64,000 nt of DNA, from positions 1-64,000 of the forward strand of contig JANXWE010000061.1 in assembly GCA_025351325.1 (NCBI GenBank), in the 5' to 3' direction. The DNA is from Fimbriiglobus sp. (GTDB lineage: Bacteria > Planctomycetota > Planctomycetia > Gemmatales > Gemmataceae). A program made the translations under genes and the position numbers. The notes under the pieces were generated by a model that had not been told where the DNA came from, ran no database searches, and worked only from the letters and a program-made list of their open reading frames with translations. How positions within the stretch are numbered: the stretch's first letter is position 1; each line of letters opens with the position of its first letter. This document shows, piece after piece, positions 11,237 to 19,260 of the stretch.

Positions 11237-13084
11237 ATGGCGCATCGAAATCTGCAGGAGGCCGTGGACGATTTGGAACGGCACGGGCAACTCGTGCGGA
11301 TCGCGGCCCCCATCGATCCGAATTTGGAAATGGCCGAGATTCAACGCCGGCTCTACCGAGTCAACGGCCCGGCCGTGCTGTTCACCAACCCGAAGGATAC
11401 CCCCTTTCCCATGCTGACGAACCTGTTCGGCAGCTTGGAACGGACCCGGTTCCTATTCCGTGATTCCATCAATGACGTCCACAAACTGGTGCAGCTCAAA
11501 ATCGATCCTAGCCGGGCGGCCAAACGACCCTGGCAGTACTGGAATCTCCCGGCGTTGCTCTGGCGATTGCGGCCCAAATTTGTCCGGCAAGGGCCGATCA
11601 CCATGCACACGACCACCGTGGCGGGTGTGCCGCAGTTGAAGTGCTGGCCGAAGGATGGCGGGGCCTTCGTGACGTTGCCCCAAGTCTATTCGGAGCATCC
11701 CGACACGCCCGGTTGGATGAAATCGAACTTGGGCATGTACCGCGTGCAAATCAGCGGGAACGAATTCGCACCGGATGAGATCGGCTTGCACTATCAGATT
11801 CACCGGGGCATCGGTGTCCACCATGCTGCGGCGGGAAAACGCGGCGAGCCGCTGAAGGTCAATGTGATCGTCGGTGGCCCGCCGGCATTGGCCGTGAGTG
11901 CCGTCATGCCGTTGCCCGAAGGATTGCCCGAACTCGCCTTCACCGGTGCCCTCGGTGGCCGGCGATTGCGATTGGTTCGAGCCGCCAACGGACTGCCGAT
12001 GCCCGCCGAAGCGGATTTCGTCTTTTCGGGGGTGATTCATCCCTCGGAAACCAAGCCCGAGGGGCCATTCGGGGATCACTTGGGGTACTACAGTCTCGTC
12101 CACCCTTTTCCGCTCATGCACGTGGAAAAAGTCTACCATCGGCCCGGTGCGATTTGGCCGTTCACCGTCGTCGGTCGTCCCCCGCAAGAGGATACCTCCT
12201 TCGGCCAATTCATTCACGAACTCACCGGCCCGGTGATTCCGTCGGTACTGCCGGGCGTGAAAGCCGTCCACGCCGTCGATGCGGCCGGGGTTCACCCGCT
12301 GTTGCTCGCCATCGGATCGGAACGGTACGTGCCGTATGCTGCGGAACGCCGACCGCAAGAGTTGTTGACGCTGGCCAATGCCATCCTCGGACAAGGACAG
12401 CTTTCGTTGGCGAAGTTCCTGATTATCGTGGCCCACGAAGACAATCCGGAACTCGACATCCACGATATCGCCGCGTTCCTGAAGCACTTCCTCGAGCGGG
12501 TCGACTGGGCGAACGATCTGCACTTTCAGACGCGCACCACCATCGACACGCTCGATTACTCCGCAGGCGAAGGGTTGAACAACGGTTCGAAAGTGGTTTT
12601 TGCCGCAGTCGGTGCCAAGCGCCGAGAGCTCGGTACCGAAGTACCCAAGAATTTGCGACTGCCCACGTTCGTCTCCGATGTCCGCGTGGCGTTGCCGGGG
12701 ATTCTGGCATTGCAAGTACCACCGCATTCGGGTCTGAAGGGTGCCACGGAATACGATGCACATCTCACGGAGGTTTGTACGGCACTGGCCGAGTCGGAAC
12801 TCGGCGCGTTTCCGTTGATCACGCTGGTGGACGACGCCGGATTTGCGGCGGCGAGTTTGAACAATTGGGTCTGGTCGACATTCACACGGGCCAATCCGGC
12901 GACCGATTTGCTCGGCGTGCGCGGATTCAGCTTCCGCAAGCATTTCGGTTCCGATGGGCCAGTTGTTCTCGATGCCCGCTGGAAGCCCCACATGGCCCCG
13001 CCATTGCTCGAAGATCCCGCCGTGACCCGGAAGGTCGACGAACTTGCCGCCCGTGGTGGGCCACTGGCAGGGCTTCTTGGTTGA
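11237..13084 (+). CDS. UbiD family decarboxylase
   Basis: 615 aa; LQEAVDDLERHGQLVRI, RGIGVHHAAAGKRGEPLKVNVIVGGPPALAVSA and KPEGPFGDHLGYYS are UbiD-family hallmarks. Confidence 0.9.
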   Translation: MAHRNLQEAVDDLERHGQLVRIAAPIDPNLEMAEIQRRLYRVNGPAVLFTNPKDTPFPMLTNLFGSLERTRFLFRDSINDVHKLVQLKIDPSRAAKRPWQYWNLPALLWRLRPKFVRQGPITMHTTTVAGVPQLKCWPKDGGAFVTLPQVYSEHPDTPGWMKSNLGMYRVQISGNEFAPDEIGLHYQIHRGIGVHHAAAGKRGEPLKVNVIVGGPPALAVSAVMPLPEGLPELAFTGALGGRRLRLVRAANGLPMPAEADFVFSGVIHPSETKPEGPFGDHLGYYSLVHPFPLMHVEKVYHRPGAIWPFTVVGRPPQEDTSFGQFIHELTGPVIPSVLPGVKAVHAVDAAGVHPLLLAIGSERYVPYAAERRPQELLTLANAILGQGQLSLAKFLIIVAHEDNPELDIHDIAAFLKHFLERVDWANDLHFQTRTTIDTLDYSAGEGLNNGSKVVFAAVGAKRRELGTEVPKNLRLPTFVSDVRVALPGILALQVPPHSGLKGATEYDAHLTEVCTALAESELGAFPLITLVDDAGFAAASLNNWVWSTFTRANPATDLLGVRGFSFRKHFGSDGPVVLDARWKPHMAPPLLEDPAVTRKVDELAARGGPLAGLLG

Positions 13085-13138
13085 CGATGGGAAATAGGGT
13101 ACAATCACAACATCATCGCTGTTCCATGGGGCATTTCT

Positions 13139-14290
13139 ATGTTTCCGATTCGTCAAACAAAATTGTGGATGGCAACACTCTTTCTCGGGGCGGGTGTGGC
13201 TTCCGCACAACCCCTCCCGGCTGACGACGCCGTGCCGAAACCGTTGCCTGCCCCGGTGCCGCCAAAGCCCCGTGTTCAGTTCGAGCAAATCATCGAACTT
13301 CAAAAAGAACTTTCCGAAGCGATGCGGGGCGGCGATCAGCAAAAGATCAAAGAATTGGTCACGAAGATGCGCGAACTGATGCGGCCCGCCGGCGGCGGCG
13401 ACTTCCCGATGGGAGCTTTCGCATTCCCGGGCGGACGCGAGCAACCGAAAAGCGATTTGCGGATTCAGTACGAGCAACAGCTCAAAGAATTTGCCAACTC
13501 CATCGAGAAGCTCAGGGACGACAAAGACGGCCGTGAGGGGATCGAAAAAGCCCGCGATGAGTACAAGAAAGCGATGGAACCGGAACTCAAGAAAGCCGAC
13601 GACGCACGACCCGCTTTGCCACCGCAACGGATGGTTCCGCAGTTCCAACTCCAAGGTCTCGAAGCGTTTCCGTTTGCGGGTGGCGATCTGTTCATGCCCG
13701 GATTGGACATGGGGTTCCGCAACCCGCGATTGAATAGCGTTCAACTGCGTTTGGGTGTGAAGCTCGAAAAGCCGTCAACCACGCTGGTCGATCAACTCGA
13801 ACTGCCTGCGAACGTCGGGATCGTGGTGCTCGACGTGATGCGGGGAATGCCGGCCGAAAAATCCGGACTGAAACCGAACGACATCCTGTTGCAGTGGGCC
13901 GGCAAAGACGTGCAATCGAATGTGGAAGAATTCCAACAGATGATCGCCACCGCCAAAGGCGGCGAGAAAATCGATGCCGTGGTGTTACGCAAGGGTAAAA
14001 AGGTCACCGTGAATGGGATCGAACTGCCCGAAGTGAAGAAAATCGTGCCTCCAGCGCCGGCCCTCAACCAAGTGAGTATTCAGATCGACAACACATCTGC
14101 AGAAATCCGAGCGACGACCGATGGCGTGCGTTATGAAATTACCGGTGTAACGGAGGGGGAAACGGTCACTCCGAGCAAGATCGTGATCGTCGACGGGGAC
14201 GAAACGCTGAAGTTCGAGACGATTGCGAAAGTGCCCGAGAAGTACAAAGCCACGGTCGAAGGATTGGTGAAACTCCGTGGCAACGAATGA
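13139..14290 (+). CDS. PDZ domain-containing secreted protein
   Basis: 383 aa; signal peptide-like N-terminus; PDZ-like MRGMPAEKSGLKPNDILLQWAGKDVQSNVEEFQQMIA. Confidence 0.75.
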   Translation: MFPIRQTKLWMATLFLGAGVASAQPLPADDAVPKPLPAPVPPKPRVQFEQIIELQKELSEAMRGGDQQKIKELVTKMRELMRPAGGGDFPMGAFAFPGGREQPKSDLRIQYEQQLKEFANSIEKLRDDKDGREGIEKARDEYKKAMEPELKKADDARPALPPQRMVPQFQLQGLEAFPFAGGDLFMPGLDMGFRNPRLNSVQLRLGVKLEKPSTTLVDQLELPANVGIVVLDVMRGMPAEKSGLKPNDILLQWAGKDVQSNVEEFQQMIATAKGGEKIDAVVLRKGKKVTVNGIELPEVKKIVPPAPALNQVSIQIDNTSAEIRATTDGVRYEITGVTEGETVTPSKIVIVDGDETLKFETIAKVPEKYKATVEGLVKLRGNE

Positions 14291-14291
14291 G

Positions 14292-14672
14292 TTAAGCTAA
14301 CGGCAGCGGATTCCGGGCGAAAATTCGCCCTTCGATTGGCTGGCCTTCGACCAAATGTTTCTTCACGAACTCGGGAATTCTCTCAGCGGTCATTCCGCCG
14401 TAATACGTACCTTCCGGGTAGACGAGCAAAACTGGCCCGCCCACGCAGACCCGCAAGCAGCCCACCTTGGTTCGATAGCAAGCGTCCAGCCCTGTCGCCA
14501 ACGACAGGTTCCGGTCTTTCAATTCGCGTTTGAGCACTTCCCAGGCGGCTTCGCCGACACCCGCCGCACTGCACGATTCCCCGGTGCATAAAAACACATG
14601 GCGGTGGTACTGGCCGATGAGCAGTTTCTCGGCCAAATCGCGCAGGGGTGTCAGCTCGTCGTCCATCATCAA
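14292..14672 (-). CDS. (2Fe-2S) ferredoxin domain-containing protein
   Basis: Four-Cys pattern HVFLCTGESC...LDACYRTKVGCLRVCVGGPVLLVYPEG; overlaps the frr stop by 4 bp. Confidence 0.8.
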   Translation of the reverse strand: MMMDDELTPLRDLAEKLLIGQYHRHVFLCTGESCSAAGVGEAAWEVLKRELKDRNLSLATGLDACYRTKVGCLRVCVGGPVLLVYPEGTYYGGMTAERIPEFVKKHLVEGQPIEGRIFARNPLPLA

Positions 14673-15229
14673 CCGTCCATGATTTCTTTGGACTTTTCGT
14701 CGCTGAGCCGATCGATCCGATTCTCGTACTGCTTCAAAAGTTCTTGCACCTTTTCTTTGCCTTTATCGCGGTCGTCTTCGGTCATCGTCTTGGCTTTCTC
14801 GGCATCTTCGTGCGCTTTGTTGGCGTCGCGGCGGATGTTCCGACACGAGATCTTCGCCGCTTCGCTCTGCTTCTTGATCTGGGCGACGAGCTTCTTCCGC
14901 TGATCGCCGCTCATCGCGGGCACGCTGAGGCGGATCACTTTGCCATCGTTGTTCGGGGCCAGGCCGAGGTCGCTCGAACGGATCGCCTTTTCGATCTCCT
15001 TCAAGTCGTCCGCTTGGAACGGTTTGATCATGATCGACGCCGGATCGGGGCACGAGATGTTGGCGATCTGCTTCACCGGCGTCGGCGAGCCGTAGTATTC
15101 CACGCGGATGGAATCGAGCATGGCGGGGGTGGCCCGGCCACTGCGGAGTCCTTTGAGTTCGTTCGTGAACACGCCGAGGGCTTTTTCCATCCGGTCGGTC
15201 GCGTCTTTGAGGGCTTGGACTGCGGTCAT
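14669..15229 (-). CDS. frr: ribosome recycling factor
   Basis: 186 aa, MTAVQALKDATDRMEKALGVFTNELKGLRSGRATPAMLDSIRVEYYGSPTPVKQIANIS...; start CAT confirmed at 15227-15229. Confidence 0.95.
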   Translation of the reverse strand: MTAVQALKDATDRMEKALGVFTNELKGLRSGRATPAMLDSIRVEYYGSPTPVKQIANISCPDPASIMIKPFQADDLKEIEKAIRSSDLGLAPNNDGKVIRLSVPAMSGDQRKKLVAQIKKQSEAAKISCRNIRRDANKAHEDAEKAKTMTEDDRDKGKEKVQELLKQYENRIDRLSDEKSKEIMDG

Positions 15230-15258
15230 GGCAATTTCTCCCGATGGCGAGGTTGAGT

Positions 15259-16011
15259 TCAGTCGGCGGACACGAGCGTACCGATGGCGTGGCCGGCCAC
15301 CGCTTTTTCGATGGCGCGATCCTGCTTGTAGTTGAACACCAGAATCGGCAACTTGGCCGATTGGCACATGTCGAACGCGCTCAGATCCATGACCTTCAAG
15401 CGGGACTCGATCACTTTCTGGTAACTGAGTCGATCGTACTTTTCGGCGTGCGGATTCTTCTCCGGATCGTCGTTGTAAATCCCATCGACCCGGGTCGCCT
15501 TCAGCAAAATATCGACGTTCAATTCCCGGCCTCGCAGCGCGGCCGCCGAGTCGGTGGTCACGTAGGGGTTGCCCGTACCACCGGCCAGAATCACCACGCG
15601 GCCTTTTTCCAAGTGGCGGATGGCCCGGCGGCGGATGAACGGTTCCGCGAACGAATCGATTCGCACCGCCGAGAGCAAGCGCGTCGGAATTTCCAAGCGT
15701 TCCAGCACGTCTTGCAGTGCGAGGCCGTTCATGAACGTCGCCAACATCCCCATGCTGTCCGCTGTAGCCGGGTTGATCATGGGCGTCGGCCCGGCCGAAA
15801 ACTGGGCGCCACGCAAGAAGTTTCCACCGCCGACCACCACGGCCAGTTGAACTTTGAGTTCCACGAGTCGCTTCATTTGCGTGGCGAGGGCCAAGGTCTC
15901 GTCCAAGTTGATGCCGCTCTTCCCACCGTGTCCAAAAGCTTCTCCACTGAGCTTCAGCAACACCCGTTTGTACTTGGGAATCAGCGGTTCGGCAGAGGCG
16001 GAATCGGGCAT
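15259..16011 (-). CDS. pyrH: UMP kinase
   Basis: KYKRVLLKLSGEAFG, AVVVGGGNFLRGA, MGMLATFMNGLALQDVLE, FAEPFIRRRAIRHLEKGRVVILAGGTGNPYVTTDSAAALR. Confidence 0.95.
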   Translation of the reverse strand: MPDSASAEPLIPKYKRVLLKLSGEAFGHGGKSGINLDETLALATQMKRLVELKVQLAVVVGGGNFLRGAQFSAGPTPMINPATADSMGMLATFMNGLALQDVLERLEIPTRLLSAVRIDSFAEPFIRRRAIRHLEKGRVVILAGGTGNPYVTTDSAAALRGRELNVDILLKATRVDGIYNDDPEKNPHAEKYDRLSYQKVIESRLKVMDLSAFDMCQSAKLPILVFNYKQDRAIEKAVAGHAIGTLVSAD

Positions 16012-16066
16012 CGGCTTGTTGTCCCAAGGGCACGGGTCGGTTTCAATTTCAGAATTATAGCTGGAA

Positions 16067-16747
16067 TCAGCCGCCCGGTAAGCTGCGACAACCTCCAATC
16101 GCCGTGGAAAAGACAAAGCACATTTGAACCCCGAGCACGACCGCACCGAAGATGCGCTTCACCAAGTGCGTGTCGGCCCGCACCATGCCAAGGCTGCCGA
16201 CCATGAGCAGGACGAAGCCGAGCAGCATACCGTACCGGTCGAAATAGCCGGACCGTTGATTCGAAATCTCGGCGTACTTGATGTCGGCTTCCAACACGGG
16301 ACTTCGTTTCGTCCAATCCTCTTCCATCTTCTTGATTTTGTCTTCGTTGCCACTTTTTTCACGGAGCTTGCGGATTTCCACATCCTTGTCGAGCTTTTCC
16401 TCGACCAGCGTCCCCACGCGGCGTTCTTGCTTGGCCCGACCGATCATCGGAAGAAAGGCGAACGTGAGGATCAAGAACGCACCGATGCCAAAGAGGATGG
16501 TTGGGATATCGACGGATTTTAAAGCGATTGCCTTGGCCTGTGCCAGATTGGGGAGGGGCGACTGTTTCACTTTCGGGCGGACAGCGTCTTCGACAATCTC
16601 ACGGGGTGCCGGCACCGCCAGATCGAGGCGGAAGCCATCATCGGCGATGACCAGTGCAGCACCGCATTTTTTGCAGACGATCCGCTTCCCGACATCTTGC
16701 GTCGTCACCGCGTAGACGGTGTTGCAACTTGGGCAGTCGTTCCGCAT
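16067..16747 (-). CDS. zinc-ribbon, membrane-spanning hypothetical protein
   Basis: Start MRNDCPSCNTVYAVTTQDVGKRIVCKKCGAALVI (zinc-ribbon-like CxxC...CxxC) followed by several TM segments. Confidence 0.6.
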   Translation of the reverse strand: MRNDCPSCNTVYAVTTQDVGKRIVCKKCGAALVIADDGFRLDLAVPAPREIVEDAVRPKVKQSPLPNLAQAKAIALKSVDIPTILFGIGAFLILTFAFLPMIGRAKQERRVGTLVEEKLDKDVEIRKLREKSGNEDKIKKMEEDWTKRSPVLEADIKYAEISNQRSGYFDRYGMLLGFVLLMVGSLGMVRADTHLVKRIFGAVVLGVQMCFVFSTAIGGCRSLPGG

Positions 16748-16886
16748 GTCAGCTATTCCAGTCCGATTTGGGGTACTACAGCGAATGCAGAATAAGCGAT
16801 CCAGAGTGCAAGCGAAAGGTGACTCGTCAACGAATCTCTGTGGTTTCTGAGATTCCCACGGGTCTTGGAGGTTTCGTTCGGATCCG

Positions 16887-17014
16887 CCGTGGCGGCCAGT
16901 TTTTAACTGGCCGTCACGGTGCGCAAAACCATACAAGTCATGGTTTTTAGGCAATATTCTCGTACGGATTCACTGATCCAGACTCGTCGACCAGTTAAAA
17001 ACTGGTCGCCACGT
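16887..17014. repeat. REPIN-like inverted palindrome doublet A
   Basis: 16887-16919 CCGTGGCGGCCAGTTTTTAACTGGCCGTCACGG (15-bp arms, one G/T mismatch) and, in opposite orientation, 16988-17008 CGACCAGTTAAAAACTGGTCG followed by CCACGTACG. Confidence 0.7.
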
Positions 17015-17124
17015 ACGCAAAAGACTCCAAGAATCGTTGCTATCCCCATCTATTGCGTTCGCTTGTTTCTTGGTCAGTCGTGTTCTATATTTATGTTTCA
17101 GAGTTGCACTACTGAGGGTGATGT

Positions 17125-17706
17125 ATGTTGTTGTTGCCGACTATCGCTCTTTTGTGTCTTTGGAGCCAGCCTTTTCAGGTCATCGGCAATGTAGACGGCA
17201 GTGATTTGCAAAATAGCAAACATGCTGTCAGGTTTAATCTTGGCACTCATGGCTCTGAATGTTGGTTTGACGCGTCAGCATTTAGCGGATACGGAAAGGC
17301 TTTGATACGTAATTCGATTTTCTCGCTGTAAGTCCTTACGTGATCGACGTAAGTCCAATGATTTGGACGCCGAATCCGAATTACGTATCAAAGCCGATAC
17401 GGAAAGGCAAAACTGTATGTCAAGATTTACGAATCTGACATCAAAGCGGTTGATCGGTTTAGTATTGAATCGCCATCGAAATTTAATGGATTCGCAGTAT
17501 CTAGAATTGTTGTGTCGAAAGGATCCATGAAATATAATAAGCATGATGGCTACTATTATGGGTCTGTTGATAATCTCTTTTACCACCCTTTGTTTGACAC
17601 TGCACTCCGCATTGGCGTAGACGGAAAACACGAAATCCGTTGCGTCGACAAAAAAAATACTAGCACCTCGACCATAAGGATTGCACATTCATACCACGGG
17701 AAATAG
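17125..17706 (+). pseudogene. secreted hypothetical protein gene interrupted by a palindromic insertion
   Basis: Both halves (ORFs 17125..17331 and 17512..17706) are in the same frame. Removing the 98-bp element plus one 10-bp duplication gives a continuous 157-aa ORF (...SGYGK|AKLYVKIYESDIKAVDRF...). Confidence 0.75.
17298..17395. mobile_element. MITE-like palindromic insertion with 19-bp perfect TIRs and 10-bp TSD
   Basis: TIR GGCTTTGATACGTAATTCG ... CGAATTACGTATCAAAGCC; flanking duplication GATACGGAAA at 17288-17297 and 17396-17405; internal hairpins CTTACGT-GATCG-ACGTAAG (17335-17353) and GTCCAA-TGAT-TTGGAC (17353-17368). Confidence 0.85.
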
Positions 17707-17906
17707 ATTTTGGCGTAGCAAATTATGGGCGAATTCGTCGCCGTAATAAAGTTGTCTTGTTTTCTCCTTCGGGGAGTGCCGACTCCCGAATTGCAGAAAT
17801 TCTGGAGAGGTTTGGGCGACGATGATCCACTTTGGAGTGTACGCGCAAGTCCTTACCCTGCATGAACAGTCCAGAAAAAAAGCCTCAGTCCAGAAATTCT
17901 GCAACA

Positions 17907-17939
17907 GTCCAGCGGGGGGTGGGGGTAGTCCCGCTGGAC
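17907..17939. terminator. perfect 10-bp hairpin downstream of the LRR gene
   Basis: GTCCAGCGGG-GGGTGGGGGTAGT-CCCGCTGGAC, about 30 bp beyond the stop of the minus-strand gene 17969..19198; no clear T-tract. Confidence 0.4.
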
Positions 17940-17968
17940 AGTGTGTAGGTGGTCGATTGACTACCGGG

Positions 17969-19198
17969 TTACTCAGCATACGTGGACGAAAATCCGAATT
18001 GGCCGAGGCTCTCGAGAGTCGTTTGAAAGTCTCTGCGTTTGCCCCAGAGTAGTTCGATGGCACGCGGGGTGATTCGGTTGGAAGAAACATCTAGGTGCGT
18101 GAGTTGGGCCATCAGCTCCGAGTACGCCAGCCCCTTGGCCCCGGCGTCGCCAATGCGATTCTGCCGCAACACGAGTTTGCGAATCTGGGTCAACGAATCA
18201 GACTCCACCAAAGCGAGGACACCGTCGTCGCGGAGTTGATTGCCACCGAAATCCAGCGTTCGGGCCAACGTCATGATCGGTGCAGCGACCAACGCTTTGA
18301 TCCCGGCCACGCCGACGCTGTTCTCACGCAGGTCGAGCTTGCCATCCCGCTTCAACATCCGGCCGAGAAGTTCTGATTCCGCGAGCGCTTGCACTCCGGC
18401 GTCGCCGACGCGGTTCGCGTGAATCCGCAGACGGTGCAGCTTGTTCAGGGTCACACTTTCGGCGAGCCAGCGCAAGCCCTCGTCGCCGACGTCGTTGCCG
18501 GAAACATCCAAAGTGCGGAGCTGGCGGACCTGTTCCGATTGCGCGAGCGCACTTATCCCGGTGCAACTGACCGTCCGATTGTCGTTGAGGGAGAGTGCTT
18601 TCAACCGCGTGAGTGATCTCGAGTTGGCCAGCATCTGCACGCCACCATCGCCGATGCCGTTGAAGCTGAGATCGAGCGATTCGAGCTGCGCCAGATTTGG
18701 CGACCGGAGCAGCAGGTTCACGCCACCGTTGCCGAGGTCGTTTCCACACAAGTCGAGTTCACGGACGTAGGCCAGGGCTGGGCACTGCGCTAGTCGGTCG
18801 ATCTGTTTGGAGGCATCCAAGAATTTCACGCGCCGCACCGCCGTGTTCTGAAACAGTCGTTCCCCTGCTTCACAAAAGTACTTGGCTTCCACAGACACAG
18901 TGTCGAGGAGACCCCGTCGGAATTCGCAACCCGCGAAGAGTCCGTGCAACTCTTTCGTCCACTCGGGTTGCCAACGCAACAGCAATTCATTTTGCCGGCG
19001 CACCAGCGAGCGCCGTTGAACGTGGTCGTCGTCGATGCGAGCCAGCGCGAGTTGAACCCGGATGAACTCGGCCCGGGCGATGTCGTCGGGCTGGGAGGAT
19101 TCGTCCAAATAATCGGCGTAAATGAGTCGGGGGCCATCCTGCGCAAACGCGGCGAGGATCGGCTTCAAGAACGAATGCTCTTCGGCCGCTGTCGGCAT
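17969..19198 (-). CDS. TIGR02996-type domain, leucine-rich repeat protein
   Basis: N-terminus EEHSFLKPILAAFAQDGPRLIYADYLDESSQPDDIARAEFIRVQLALAR, then many LRRs (LRTLDVSGNDVGDEGLRWLAESVTLNKLHRLRIHANRVGDAG...). Confidence 0.85.
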   Translation of the reverse strand: MPTAAEEHSFLKPILAAFAQDGPRLIYADYLDESSQPDDIARAEFIRVQLALARIDDDHVQRRSLVRRQNELLLRWQPEWTKELHGLFAGCEFRRGLLDTVSVEAKYFCEAGERLFQNTAVRRVKFLDASKQIDRLAQCPALAYVRELDLCGNDLGNGGVNLLLRSPNLAQLESLDLSFNGIGDGGVQMLANSRSLTRLKALSLNDNRTVSCTGISALAQSEQVRQLRTLDVSGNDVGDEGLRWLAESVTLNKLHRLRIHANRVGDAGVQALAESELLGRMLKRDGKLDLRENSVGVAGIKALVAAPIMTLARTLDFGGNQLRDDGVLALVESDSLTQIRKLVLRQNRIGDAGAKGLAYSELMAQLTHLDVSSNRITPRAIELLWGKRRDFQTTLESLGQFGFSSTYAE

Positions 19199-19260
19199 GG
19201 GTTGTTTCCGAATCTCGAACTGGTGAACACCGACTATCCCACTGCATCCTGGCGCCGCCG

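Noticed and set aside
11453-13744. 763-aa minus-strand ORF antisense to the UbiD and PDZ genes
   Set aside because: Antisense shadow of two well-supported plus-strand genes; no domain motifs.
17298-17395. Rickettsia-palindromic-element-like in-frame coding insert
   Set aside because: The insertion preserves frame (108 bp) but contains an in-frame TAA, so it is not translated through; it fits a disruptive MITE better.
17868-17912. Three CAGTCCAG repeats at ~18-19 bp spacing as a possible CRISPR-like array
   Set aside because: Repeats are only 8 bp, spacers ~10 bp, and no cas genes are present; at most a short tandem motif.
17689-18090. 133-aa minus-strand ORF in the AT-rich island
   Set aside because: Overlaps repeats and hairpins and the end of the LRR gene; no motif or plausible signal, low-complexity start.
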